Assembly: GCF_007362475.1 (NCBI RefSeq)
Contig: NZ_CP041687.1
Span: 2,046,001-2,110,000 of the forward strand
DNA from: Chryseobacterium sp. SNU WT5
GTDB taxonomy: Bacteria > Bacteroidota > Bacteroidia > Flavobacteriales > Weeksellaceae
Direction of reading: 5' to 3'
DNA: 64,000 bases
Below are positions 6,868 to 15,978 of this stretch, one piece after another. Numbering within the stretch: the first letter of the stretch is position 1; each line of letters begins with the position of its first letter. The notes beneath the pieces were generated by a model. That model did no database searches and was not told where the DNA came from. It saw only the letters and a program-made list of their open reading frames with translations. Position numbers and translations under genes: made by a program.

Positions 6868-7341
6868 TTGGAACAAAAAAAATCATATACTTTCCTCGAA
6901 ATAAAGCAGAAAATGGTGAACTATTGTGTTTACCAGGATCGTTGCCATCAGGAAGTGGAGCAAAAAATGCGTGATTTTTTATTAGTTCCCGAAGCTAAAG
7001 ATGAGATTCTTCTTTATTTAATGCAGGAAAATTATTTAAATGAAGAGCGCTTCGCCCGAAGTTATATTCGGGGGAAATTTTACATAAAATCATGGGGACG
7101 TAATAAAATTCGCAACCATCTGAAATTCAAAGGGGTCCCGGAAAAGTTAATCAATAATTGTTTCGACGAAATTGAGGATGAGGATTATCAAAAAACTTTA
7201 AGCAAGTTGTTTCATAACTACTATTCCAAGCTGAGTGGTTTACAAGTCTACCAAAAGCAATCAAAAACAATTAAATACTTATTGGGAAAGGGTTTTGAGT
7301 ATGAGGAAATCAAAATTGTAATTTCAGAGATCGACTCGTAA
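6868..7341 (+). CDS. recX: Regulatory protein RecX
   Basis: RecX binds RecA filaments and limits recombinase activity. The 157-residue all-helical protein shows the three-repeat RecX layout; LLYLMQENYLNEERFARSYIRGKF (split: LLYLMQENYL, NEERFARSYIRGKF) and WGRNKIRNHLKFKGV are the strongest matches. The start is TTG, directly after a TAG stop that forms the end of the C-rich array. The following residues MEQKKSYTFLEIKQKMVNYC match the normal family N-terminus, so the start is trusted. The original ATG and promoter may have been lost when the array arose. Confidence 0.88.
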   Translation: MEQKKSYTFLEIKQKMVNYCVYQDRCHQEVEQKMRDFLLVPEAKDEILLYLMQENYLNEERFARSYIRGKFYIKSWGRNKIRNHLKFKGVPEKLINNCFDEIEDEDYQKTLSKLFHNYYSKLSGLQVYQKQSKTIKYLLGKGFEYEEIKIVISEIDS

Positions 7342-7547
7342 TCACTTTAGAATTTGTAGAACAGGAGTTAAGTTTACTTTTCCATATCAGTGTTTTTTGT
7401 AATTAAAAGTAAATTTTTCACAATTTTAAAAAATCATCGTAAGAAATGAGTAATAATAACGAAATGAATGGGTTATTATTGGAATTAATTTAAGTAATTT
7501 GCAAAACAAATTTTTTTTAATCCAATTCCGACTTTGATTATAATTAT

Positions 7548-8189
7548 ATGAAAAAAATCAATCTTCTTATAGCCATTTTTTTGATGGTATCACTTAGCGC
7601 GCAAGAGTTCAAATACGGGGTTACCGGAAATTTTCACAAAGGGTCTATTGTTGGAGTACATGATGTCTCTAAAGGGGCTTATGGTGGTACTTTGGGGTTT
7701 TTCGGACAATGGCCGCTCGTTGAAAATGACGTCTATGATTCTGCGTGGTTATATATTACCCCTCAGCTTGAATATCATATGGGTGGAGAAATTGCCAAAG
7801 CAGATCAAGAGCTTTTCGGAATCCAAAGGTACAGTCATGATTATGTAGCGATGGAAGTGTACTTGAAATGGTTTTTCCACAAAGGAAATATGAAAAGAGA
7901 TTTATTCCTGTTTGCCGGTCCACGCATTGAATATTTAGTTAGACAGGATAAAAAAGTAGATCCAGGTTATGATTTAGCCTATTATCAGTACAATCTTGAT
8001 AGTACAGTGAAAAAGTTCGGTTACGGAGTTTCTTTTGGTTTAGGACTGAAAGTTTCTCAGCAGGTAGAAGCCTATTTGCGTTATGATCGTGGATTCAGTA
8101 AGGTTTATCCGGATAATAATAACAGAAATACCTACAATAGAATGTTAGGGCTTGGATTTAATTTTTATGTGAAGGAGAACTGGTGGTAA
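7548..8189 (+). CDS. Outer-membrane beta-barrel protein
   Basis: A 213-residue exported protein with a signal peptide (MKKINLLIAIFLMVSLSAQ, cleavage after about residue 18). Alternating hydrophobic and polar residues with many Gly, Tyr and Phe make eight or more strands, for example LYITPQLEYHMGG, VAMEVYLKWFF, LFLFAGPRIEYLV and AYLRYDRGFSKVY. The end MLGLGFNFYV is a typical last barrel strand, followed by a six-residue tail. This is the common Bacteroidetes outer membrane beta-barrel family. A specific function cannot be assigned. It precedes the first polysaccharide operon by 75 bases. Confidence 0.75.
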   Translation: MKKINLLIAIFLMVSLSAQEFKYGVTGNFHKGSIVGVHDVSKGAYGGTLGFFGQWPLVENDVYDSAWLYITPQLEYHMGGEIAKADQELFGIQRYSHDYVAMEVYLKWFFHKGNMKRDLFLFAGPRIEYLVRQDKKVDPGYDLAYYQYNLDSTVKKFGYGVSFGLGLKVSQQVEAYLRYDRGFSKVYPDNNNRNTYNRMLGLGFNFYVKENWW

Positions 8190-8216
8190 AACTCTCATTA
8201 TTTAGAAGAGTAAGAC

Positions 8217-8246
8217 TTGTAAAAATAAATATTATTTATCATTTTG
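8217..8246 (+). promoter_or_regulatory. Candidate promoter of the first polysaccharide operon
   Basis: TTG at 8217-8219, 19 bases, then TCATTTTG at 8239-8246: a one-mismatch fit to the Bacteroidetes promoter TTG-N19-TAnnTTTG. It ends 18 bases before the ATG of the Wza-type gene and would drive a run of closely spaced plus-strand genes. Confidence 0.45.
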
Positions 8247-8264
8247 GTCTACAAAATATATAAC

Positions 8265-9065
8265 ATGAAATATTTTTCGGTATTGATAATGATTACGGTC
8301 TTGCTGTGTCAGTCCTGTAATCCTAAGAAAAATATTGTTTACTTGTCCAATAACAACTTTGAGCAAGAAATTTCTCAAGCAAAATACCTGGGTCTTCATA
8401 TACAGGAAGGAGACCGGTTACAGATTTTGGTTTCAGCTTTTGATGAAATTGCGGTCCGTCCTTTTAATAAATCCAGTATGTCCACCACATCTTCGGTTTC
8501 GGCTGATAAGAGTGGAGTTTCTGGTTCGTCTGGCAGTCCCAGTGAATATGTTGTCAATTCCGATGGAACCATTTTATTGCCGACTTTGGGGGCGGTGTAT
8601 TGTAAAGGAATGACTAAGCAACAGTTAAAACAGGATTTAGAAAGCAGGCTCATGAGGTATTTAACAGATCCTATGGTGACCATCAGCCTTACTAATTTTA
8701 GTTTTAGTGTGCTTGGTGAGGTCAAAAGCCCGGGGCAAAAGACCAGTACCAATGAAAAACTGAATCTATTTCAGGCAATGGCTTTAGCAGGCGATGTCAC
8801 CTATGATGGAAATAAAACCAATGTAAAGTTGATTCGCTACTCGGATTCAGAGGCTAAAGATCAGGTTATTTCACTTGATTTATCAGAAGCTTCAATCGTG
8901 AACTCCCCGTACTATTATCTGCAACAAAATGATATTCTGTATGTAGAACCTGATCGAAATAAGCAAGTTGCCGTTCATAGCAACTCCAATGTTGATCAGT
9001 GGATCAAATATGGAGGGGTAGGTCTCGGTTTACTCACCTTAATCTTAAGTTTAACACGAAAATAA
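8265..9065 (+). CDS. Polysaccharide export lipoprotein (Wza type), first copy
   Basis: Outer-membrane export channel subunit for an exopolysaccharide or capsule. The 266-residue precursor has a lipoprotein signal ending near C18 (LLCQSC), then a poly_export domain (GDRLQILVSAFDE; YVVNSDGTILLPTLGAVYCKG; LTNFSFSVLGEVKSPGQ), a SLBB domain, and a C-terminal hydrophobic helix (GVGLGLLTLILSL) near the end. Upstream TTG at 8244 would add seven residues before the signal peptide, so the ATG at 8265 is chosen. The Wzc-type gene starts five bases after the stop. A paralogue lies at 36680. Confidence 0.9.
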   Translation: MKYFSVLIMITVLLCQSCNPKKNIVYLSNNNFEQEISQAKYLGLHIQEGDRLQILVSAFDEIAVRPFNKSSMSTTSSVSADKSGVSGSSGSPSEYVVNSDGTILLPTLGAVYCKGMTKQQLKQDLESRLMRYLTDPMVTISLTNFSFSVLGEVKSPGQKTSTNEKLNLFQAMALAGDVTYDGNKTNVKLIRYSDSEAKDQVISLDLSEASIVNSPYYYLQQNDILYVEPDRNKQVAVHSNSNVDQWIKYGGVGLGLLTLILSLTRK

Positions 9066-9070
9066 GGTCG

Positions 9071-11389
9071 ATGGAGCTTTTGGAAAATTCTGTAGCTGTG
9101 AAAAAAACACAGTCGGTTGATATAAAAAAAGAAGTTTTTAAGTATCTTAAAAAGTGGCCTTGGTTTCTACTAAGTATGGCGGTTTTTTATACAGCTGCGA
9201 AGGTTTACTTGCGCTATGCAGAACCCCAGTTTTATACGAAAACATCCCTAAAACTTCGAGAATCTAATGGTAAAAGCACCGCTCTGAGCGATTTGAAAAA
9301 CTTGGGAATGGGAGTTAGTGGTGATAATGAATTACAAGGAGAAACTACCGTGATTCTTTCTAAGCCTATTTTAGCCTCTGTCGCAAAGAACTTGAATCTG
9401 GATGTGAGTTTTTTCGGAGTTGGTACCATTAAAGAAGTGGAATTATACAACGATTCTCCACTTTCCGGTAAAATCTTGAAAATTTCGGATCCAGCCAAAT
9501 TTAACGGAGCAACTTATACGATCGATCCTGTAGGAAAAAATTCTTTTAAAATTTCGGGAACTAAACAGGTGTACCGCTTTGGTGCACCGATGAAATTCCC
9601 TTTTGGAACCGTTCAAATTGATCTGAAATATGGCACAGTGTTAAACACTCCTATGAAGGTTGTTTTTCGATCTGTTAATAATGTAGTAGGTCATCTGGAA
9701 AGTATCATTAATGTAACTTTACCCGAAAATAAAGGTTTGCTGATGGATGTTTCTATGGTGGGCCCTGTTCCCCGAAAGTCAGAGGACATCTTAAATGAAC
9801 TTGGGAAACAGTACATTATCGATGGGATCAACGATAAAAATCAGGAGGCAAAAAGCACCCAGGATTTCATTAATGAGCGTTTAGAGATTATTACGGATGA
9901 TCTTTCCGGAATTGAAGGCGAGAAAGAAAAATTCAAAAGGAGTAATCAGATTACCAATTTGGAAGCGCAGGCAAATATCTCACTGGGTAATGCAGAAGAA
10001 AATACGAAAACTATCCTAAAGCAGTCTACCCAGTTGGATTTAATCAATTCCGTAATTTCTGCCAGTGCAACGGAGCAGTTGCTGCCTACCGGAATGGGAC
10101 TTCCCTCCGGAGCCGAAACAACAATTACGGAGTATAACAACTTATTATTAACGCGTAACCGGGTTTTAAAACAGGCTACCGGCGAGAATCCCGCCGTGAT
10201 TGAAATGAACAAACAGATCTCTGTTCTTAAAAATTTATTGAGAAAAAATTTGATTGAAGCCCGCGAGACCATTCAGTTACAGTTAGGCCAGGCGAATGCG
10301 CAACTTAATCTTGCTAAAGGAAACATTAGCAAATTTCCTACTCAGGAGAAAATTTTTCGGAGTATCGACCGGCAGCAGACGTTAAAAGAACAGCTTTATT
10401 TGTACCTTCTCCAGAAGCGTGAAGAAAATGCAATTACTTTAGCGGTTACCGCACCAAAAGCTAAAATTATAAATCCTGCCTTTACGACCGGAATTGTAAA
10501 ACCAGATTACAGGCAGATTATTTATGGGTCTTTAGCAGCAGGCTTTTTTCTGCCGTTATTGCTTTTCATTGGTTGGCAGACTTTGGACACGAGAGTTCAT
10601 ACGAAAGAGCATATTCTGTCTCAAGTATCCGATGGTTCTGTCATTGCAGAAATTCCGGTGAATAAAGAAGAGAATGCGATTGTAAAACCTAATGATTTCT
10701 CAGTATTTGCAGAGTCCTTCCGGATATTGGGTTCCAATTTAAAATATCTTTTAAAAGCTAAAGAAATTCGGGATGGAGCCGTTATCCTGATTACTTCATC
10801 GGTAAAAGGAGAAGGGAAAACGACTATTTCAATGAACACTGCTTTGACGTTAGCGGGAAAGAATAAGGTAATCATTGTAGGAGCAGATATCCGAAACCCT
10901 CAGCTACATCGTTTTGTTGAAGGTGAAAATGTAGGATTAACAGATTACTTGGTCTCCGATGAAGACCATCCTGAATCTTATATTATTTCTTCTAAAATTA
11001 ATGAAAATTTAGACGTCTTCTTTAGTGGAAGAATAGCACCTAATCCCAATGATTTACTGGATATGAATAAGTTCGACCAGTTAATTGATTTCCTAAAGAC
11101 GAAATATGATTATGTTATTTTAGACACTGCGCCAGTAATGTTGGTGAGTGATACTTTGCATCTGATTGAGAACTCAGACTTGGTGCTATACGTGGTGAAG
11201 TCTAACTTTACAGAGAAAGATATGATCCATTTCGCCACAGGTTTCCAAAAAGATAACCGCATCAAAAATATGGCTTTTGTATTGAATGGAGTTAAACCAG
11301 AAGATACCCGTTACGGAAAAAAATATGGTTATGGTTATTATTCCTATACGCATGATCAACCTTTAAAATGGTGGGAGCGTATTTTTTAA
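9071..11389 (+). CDS. Wzc-type chain-length regulator with tyrosine kinase domain, first copy
   Basis: Inner-membrane polysaccharide co-polymerase fused to a bacterial tyrosine (BY) kinase; controls chain length and opens the Wza channel. From the ATG it has 772 residues: cytoplasmic N-terminus, TM1 (WFLLSMAVFYTAAKVYL, about 33-50), a long periplasmic coiled-coil region, TM2 (about 480-500, SLAAGFFLPLLLFIGW), then the kinase domain with Walker A SSVKGEGKTT (about 576), Walker A' [13 protein letters not shown] (about 600) and Walker B YVILDTAP (about 680). A tyrosine cluster (KYGYGYYSY) near the C-terminus is the likely autophosphorylation site. No partner phosphatase gene is seen nearby. Confidence 0.93.
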   Translation: MELLENSVAVKKTQSVDIKKEVFKYLKKWPWFLLSMAVFYTAAKVYLRYAEPQFYTKTSLKLRESNGKSTALSDLKNLGMGVSGDNELQGETTVILSKPILASVAKNLNLDVSFFGVGTIKEVELYNDSPLSGKILKISDPAKFNGATYTIDPVGKNSFKISGTKQVYRFGAPMKFPFGTVQIDLKYGTVLNTPMKVVFRSVNNVVGHLESIINVTLPENKGLLMDVSMVGPVPRKSEDILNELGKQYIIDGINDKNQEAKSTQDFINERLEIITDDLSGIEGEKEKFKRSNQITNLEAQANISLGNAEENTKTILKQSTQLDLINSVISASATEQLLPTGMGLPSGAETTITEYNNLLLTRNRVLKQATGENPAVIEMNKQISVLKNLLRKNLIEARETIQLQLGQANAQLNLAKGNISKFPTQEKIFRSIDRQQTLKEQLYLYLLQKREENAITLAVTAPKAKIINPAFTTGIVKPDYRQIIYGSLAAGFFLPLLLFIGWQTLDTRVHTKEHILSQVSDGSVIAEIPVNKEENAIVKPNDFSVFAESFRILGSNLKYLLKAKEIRDGAVILITSSVKGEGKTTISMNTALTLAGKNKVIIVGADIRNPQLHRFVEGENVGLTDYLVSDEDHPESYIISSKINENLDVFFSGRIAPNPNDLLDMNKFDQLIDFLKTKYDYVILDTAPVMLVSDTLHLIENSDLVLYVVKSNFTEKDMIHFATGFQKDNRIKNMAFVLNGVKPEDTRYGKKYGYGYYSYTHDQPLKWWERIF

Positions 11390-11462
11390 TTCTTTTTTTA
11401 GTAATAGTAGATTGTATTAAATTTATCTATAGTCCGCAGTAATTGTAGTTATAATATTTTAG

Positions 11463-12383
11463 ATGGGTGATCCTTTAGTTAGTGTTGTTGTTGTTTCCTA
11501 CAATCAGGCGCAGTTTATCGTACAGAACTTAGATTCTTTGAAATCCCAAACTTATACTAACTGGGAACTGATTGTTGCTGATGATGCGTCGTTGGACAAT
11601 TCTGTGATCGTTTTTAAAAATTGGCTACGTGAAAATAATATTTCAGCAAAAGAAATTTTTCATACCAAAAACACGGGTTTAGCAACTGTTTTAAATGAAG
11701 CAGTTAAAATTTGTTTAGGGCAATATGTAAAATTTATTGCGGCTGATGATTTCATGCATCCGGAATGTTTAGAAAAGTCAGTGCGTTGTCTAGAAGAGAA
11801 AGGGAAGGAATATGGAATGGTATTTACTGATACTTTTTGCGTGGATGAAAACAGCCAACCTTTACCCGATATTGCAGATTATAATAAGTTAGGAAATATT
11901 CCACCCGAAGAATTTAAGAAGGAATTAATTGAAGGAAATCGAATTGCTGCATTAACAGTTTTAATGAGAACCTCCGTTGTAAAAGAAACAGGAGAGTATG
12001 ATTCAAAATTTATTATTGAGGATTATTATCGGTGGCTAAAAATTAGTGCAAAATATTTAATTGCATATATTCCCGAAAAATTAGCATATTATCGATTACA
12101 CGGAGAAAATATTTCTAAAACAAAAGCAGAAAGAATATCGACAGAATGCCTGATGCTTCAATTAATGTTCGATCACACAGGCATTTTAAAAGATCGTATT
12201 AATAATTTTTTTACTGATCATTATATTTTAAAAAAAGATATTTCAAAGGAATTATTGCGACACTATAATAATTATCCATTTGGTATGAAGATATTAAAAT
12301 TTTCTATCAGTAATAACGTACCTACCTTCGTATTTAAAATAATATATTCTATCTCCCGCAGAATGAATTTGAAATTACGATAA
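11463..12383 (+). CDS. Glycosyltransferase family 2
   Basis: Cytoplasmic GT-A enzyme of 306 residues. VSVVVVSYNQAQFI starts the nucleotide-binding half, ELIVADDAS carries the first acidic pair, and AADDFMHP provides the DxD-like metal site near residue 100. IIEDYYRWLK fits the acceptor-side ED motif. No membrane segment is obvious. It probably adds one sugar to the lipid-linked repeat unit; donor and acceptor cannot be predicted. It follows the Wzc gene after 73 bases with no terminator seen. Confidence 0.87.
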   Translation: MGDPLVSVVVVSYNQAQFIVQNLDSLKSQTYTNWELIVADDASLDNSVIVFKNWLRENNISAKEIFHTKNTGLATVLNEAVKICLGQYVKFIAADDFMHPECLEKSVRCLEEKGKEYGMVFTDTFCVDENSQPLPDIADYNKLGNIPPEEFKKELIEGNRIAALTVLMRTSVVKETGEYDSKFIIEDYYRWLKISAKYLIAYIPEKLAYYRLHGENISKTKAERISTECLMLQLMFDHTGILKDRINNFFTDHYILKKDISKELLRHYNNYPFGMKILKFSISNNVPTFVFKIIYSISRRMNLKLR

Positions 12384-12393
12384 CACTCTGAAA

Positions 12394-13230
12394 ATGGATA
12401 ATGTTTTAATCTCCGTCATCGTTCCCTGTTACAACCAAGCGCAGTATTTGGATGAATGTCTGCAATCGGTGCTCGACCAAACGTATCAGGATTGGGAATG
12501 TATTATAGTTAATGATGGTTCACCGGACAACACTGCAGAAGTTGCTAAAAAGTGGTTGGAAAAAGATGTCCGTTTTAAATATTATTATAAAGAGAATGGT
12601 GGTTTATCTTCTGCCAGAAATTTTGGCATTGATAAAGCAGAAGGGGAGTGGATTTTACCACTGGATTCTGATGATTACATTTCTAAAGACTATTTAGATT
12701 TAGCCAAAAGTCATTTCGTAAACCAAGACCTAAATGTAATTTATTGCGAAGCGCAAAAATTTGGTGCGGTCAATGAGAAATGGGAACTTGAAGAATTTAC
12801 TTTGACAAAACTTGCATTGGAAAATTTAATTTTTTGTAGTGCGTTTTTTAGGAAAGCTGATTGGAGGAAGGTTAGCGGCTATGATGAGAATTTGGTGCAC
12901 GGCTTGGAAGATTGGGACTTTTGGATTTCTCTTTTAAAGGATGGTGGAAAAGTTTTAAAGTTGCAAGAAATTTGCTTTTTTTACCGAATTAAGGAGAAGT
13001 CGATGTTGCAAGATCTTAAAGAGAGTAAAAGTATTTTTCCGATTATGTACATCGAAAGCAAGCATATAAACTTTTTTCATCAACAACTTGGTACTTTTAA
13101 TAAAATATCTAAACTAAATAGGCAGCATGAAGAACTAATTGATATTCTTATTCATAAAAGAAAATTTAGCAGATTTGTAAATCAAATTTATTCCTTATTT
13201 GAAAGTAAACTTTTTAAATATAAAATGTAG
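12394..13230 (+). CDS. Glycosyltransferase family 2
   Basis: 278 residues. ISVIVPCYNQAQYLDECLQS, CIIVNDGSPDNT and PLDSDDYIS (DxD site, about residue 90) define a classical GT2 GT-A domain. The motif GLEDWDFWISLLK gives the C-terminal ED base. It begins ten bases after the previous gene, in the same operon. The C-terminal 60 residues are helical and basic. Donor sugar unknown. Confidence 0.88.
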   Translation: MDNVLISVIVPCYNQAQYLDECLQSVLDQTYQDWECIIVNDGSPDNTAEVAKKWLEKDVRFKYYYKENGGLSSARNFGIDKAEGEWILPLDSDDYISKDYLDLAKSHFVNQDLNVIYCEAQKFGAVNEKWELEEFTLTKLALENLIFCSAFFRKADWRKVSGYDENLVHGLEDWDFWISLLKDGGKVLKLQEICFFYRIKEKSMLQDLKESKSIFPIMYIESKHINFFHQQLGTFNKISKLNRQHEELIDILIHKRKFSRFVNQIYSLFESKLFKYKM

Positions 13231-13237
13231 TTCAATC

Positions 13238-14119
13238 ATGTATTCATTTGCGATCGTAATCCCATTCTATAAACTAACTTTCTTCAAAGATACCTTAAGG
13301 TCTTTGGCAGAACAGACCGACCAGCGATTTACGGTTTATATCGGCAACGATGCCTCTCCCGAAAATCCTGAGGATTTGTTGAGAGAATTTGCTGGGAAAT
13401 TTAATTTTGTTTACAAAAGGTTTGAGCAAAATTTGGGTAGCACTTCGTTAACCAAACAGTGGGATCGGTGCATTGAAATGATGACCGACGAAGAATGGTT
13501 TATGATTTTGGGTGATGATGATTATTTAAGCAAAAATTATGTAGAGGAATTTTATAAAAGTCTTGAAATTGCTCAGAAAAATTGTATCAATGTAATTAAA
13601 TTTAATTCTTCTACCGTTGACAAGAATAACAATGTCAGATCAGAGAAAAAAATAGAACCTCTTATCAAATCGACAATCGATCATTTTTTTGATAAATTTC
13701 TGACTGAATTTAGAAGTAGTTTATCTGAACATGTTTTTAGAAAATCGGCCTACAATAATTGTGGTTTTTTCGACATGCCTTTAGCGTGGCATTCTGATGA
13801 CTTAGCATTGTTAGAATTTTCACATTATCGAAATATACTATTTTTAAAAGGTGCAAAATGTTATGTTCGTGTTTCAGCAGAAAGTATAAGTGGCAATCGA
13901 GACAAGAACAAAGTACAAATGGAGAAGGCGTCTAAAATGTTTTATGACCGTATCTGTCAAAATTTAGATAAATTTACGACGGATGAAAAGAGAAAATTAT
14001 TTGGTATTATCCACTGGAATGAAGAAGTAAAAAATATTAAAATAAAAATTCCTAATAAAATTTATGAATTTTACAAATGCTACGGATTTAAGTCTGCTCT
14101 AAAAACTTTTCTTACATAA
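13238..14119 (+). CDS. Glycosyltransferase family 2
   Basis: 293 residues from the ATG at 13238, seven bases after the previous stop; a start at 13199 would overlap that gene and add unneeded residues. The N-terminus SFAIVIPFYKLTFFKDTLRS and the acidic motif ILGDDDYLSK (DxD) fit GT2. HSDDLALLEF is the likely catalytic-base region. It overlaps the next ATG by one base (TAATG), which suggests translational coupling. Confidence 0.85.
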   Translation: MYSFAIVIPFYKLTFFKDTLRSLAEQTDQRFTVYIGNDASPENPEDLLREFAGKFNFVYKRFEQNLGSTSLTKQWDRCIEMMTDEEWFMILGDDDYLSKNYVEEFYKSLEIAQKNCINVIKFNSSTVDKNNNVRSEKKIEPLIKSTIDHFFDKFLTEFRSSLSEHVFRKSAYNNCGFFDMPLAWHSDDLALLEFSHYRNILFLKGAKCYVRVSAESISGNRDKNKVQMEKASKMFYDRICQNLDKFTTDEKRKLFGIIHWNEEVKNIKIKIPNKIYEFYKCYGFKSALKTFLT

Positions 14120-15000
14120 TGAAAAAATACTTTTCTCATATTTATTGGATGTTCAGAACCTGGCCTCTACGCTGGGACTTTCCAAGCTATAAAATCATGA
14201 GCATTGACTATACAATTGATGATATTATAAAAAATAGAAAAAGTGTTTCAAGGTTCGGTGATGGGGAATTTGTGTTACTATTGAAAGAAGGTGATATTGG
14301 TTTTCAAAAGCCAGACCTAGTATTATCCAATAAGATTTTGGAAGTTTTGCATAATAGAAATCCAAAATTTTTAATAGCAATTCCAGATAGTTTATCTTCA
14401 ACAAATGTTCTTAATCGTTTTTCAAAAGTTTTTTGGTTAACGTTTATTAATACGCATGGTAAAGCCCTTTCAAAAATACTGGATAAAAAATATAGATATG
14501 GGAATGCAAATATAACACGGCTTTATGCTACCAGAAAAAATAAATCGAAATCAAAAAAGTATTTTGATAAAATCAAAACTATTTGGGAAAATGAAGATAT
14601 TTTAATAATTGAGGGAAACCTTTCGCGATTAGGAGTAGGAAATGATTTGTTTGATAATGCAAAATCATTACAAAGAATTTTATGTCCACACAAAAATGCT
14701 TTTGATCGATATGATGCTATAAAACAAGCTGTAACAAATTATGGTAAAAATAAATTAGTACTTGTTGCATTAGGACCAACTGCAACGGTGCTATGCTCGG
14801 AACTTTCTAATGAAGGTTTATGGGCTGTAGATATTGGGCATATCGATGCGGAATATATGTGGATGTTAATGGGAGTAAAACACAGAATAGCCATTAAAGG
14901 AAGACATGTTAATGAATCCAATAATTCCGAAGGATATGAACTAGATTTGGAATTTGCAATACCGTACAATAAATCAATTATCTTAGACTTATCGAAATGA
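14119..15000 (+). CDS. GT-D fold glycosyltransferase (DUF1792, SP_1767 type)
   Basis: 293 residues. The N-terminal SVSRFGDGEFVLL and the central EGNLSRLGVGNDLFDNAKS followed by RILCPHKNAF, then LGPTATVL and IGHIDAEYMWM, are signature segments of the DUF1792 family. That family includes the GT-D fold glucosyltransferases first studied in streptococcal adhesin glycosylation (DGT1), which use a DxE metal motif; here GDGE supplies it. Within this cluster it is expected to add a hexose to the growing repeat unit. Specificity is unknown. It is the last gene before a 128-base gap. Confidence 0.85.
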   Translation: MKKYFSHIYWMFRTWPLRWDFPSYKIMSIDYTIDDIIKNRKSVSRFGDGEFVLLLKEGDIGFQKPDLVLSNKILEVLHNRNPKFLIAIPDSLSSTNVLNRFSKVFWLTFINTHGKALSKILDKKYRYGNANITRLYATRKNKSKSKKYFDKIKTIWENEDILIIEGNLSRLGVGNDLFDNAKSLQRILCPHKNAFDRYDAIKQAVTNYGKNKLVLVALGPTATVLCSELSNEGLWAVDIGHIDAEYMWMLMGVKHRIAIKGRHVNESNNSEGYELDLEFAIPYNKSIILDLSK

Positions 15001-15128
15001 GACCGCCGTTGATTTAAATTAATAGTTTAGTTCAAACTACAGCTTGCAAATTACTGTGACAAATTAAACATTAAGTTAGCATCCTGCGATATTAAGAAAA
15101 CACTACGTTTTTTAAATTATATATATTA

Positions 15129-15968
15129 ATGAATAGCCCTCTTTTTTCAATTTTAATCGCACAATATAACAACGGAAAATATTTCGAAGACTGTTACAAA
15201 AGCATCATTGCTCAAACTTACCAAAACTGGGAAGTGATCATTGTTGATGATGGTTCTACCGATAATTCTGTGGAAGTGATGAAGCAAATGATTGGTAATG
15301 ATTCCCGCTTTAAAATCGAAATCTTTCCTGAAAACAAAGGATGTGGTTGTAGCAAAAGAAGATGCGCCGAACTTGCAAGCGGTGAGATATGTGCTTTTTT
15401 GGATCCAGATGACACAATTACACCTGAAGCACTTTCGGTCATGGTGGCAGAACACGCTAAACATCCTGAAGCATCTGTAATTTATTCTAAGACATTTATT
15501 TGTGATGAGTTTTTAAATATTAAAAGTGAGGGGAAATCGAAACAAGTCAAAAATGACAGTCTTTATTTTTATAATTTCGATGGTTTTGTATTTCATTTTT
15601 TATCTTACAAAAAGAAATTCTATGATCAAACCGTCGGCATTAATAGTTATTTGCAAAGGGCGGTAGATCAGGATTTGGTATTTCTACTCTATGAAGTGGG
15701 TCCTTGTTTCTATGTTGACAAAACACTCTATAAGTACCGCATTCACAACAAAGGTATTTCTACGACGATTAATCAAGATAAAGCCTATTTTTGGTATTGG
15801 GTAGCTATCATGGATGCAGCTAAAAGAAGAAATGTCAATATAGAAGAACTTTTTATTGAAAAAGCTTTACAAAGCAGGAGAGAAGCCGCACTGGAAAAAG
15901 AGGTTGCTTCTTATAATAAATCTTGGGTTTTTAAAGGATTAAGGAAATTAGGGGTATTTAAAATATAA
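15129..15968 (+). CDS. Glycosyltransferase family 2
   Basis: 279 residues. FSILIAQYNNGKYFEDCYKS, VIIVDDGSTDNS and FLDPDDTIT (DxD, about residue 97) define the GT-A fold; AVDQDLVFLLYE supplies the later acidic motif. KGCGCSKRRCAELA replaces the more usual GxxxARN segment, a cysteine-rich variant. The next gene begins ten bases after its stop. No promoter is evident in the 128-base gap upstream, so it is probably part of the long operon. Confidence 0.87.
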   Translation: MNSPLFSILIAQYNNGKYFEDCYKSIIAQTYQNWEVIIVDDGSTDNSVEVMKQMIGNDSRFKIEIFPENKGCGCSKRRCAELASGEICAFLDPDDTITPEALSVMVAEHAKHPEASVIYSKTFICDEFLNIKSEGKSKQVKNDSLYFYNFDGFVFHFLSYKKKFYDQTVGINSYLQRAVDQDLVFLLYEVGPCFYVDKTLYKYRIHNKGISTTINQDKAYFWYWVAIMDAAKRRNVNIEELFIEKALQSRREAALEKEVASYNKSWVFKGLRKLGVFKI

Positions 15969-15978
15969 ATTAGTAGGC

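Noticed and set aside
7495..7501. TAATTTG before the beta-barrel gene, and the same word at 34618-34624 before the PglF-like gene, as promoters
   Set aside because: Each is one base short of TAnnTTTG, and the nearest TTG is only 12-13 bases upstream rather than about 19.
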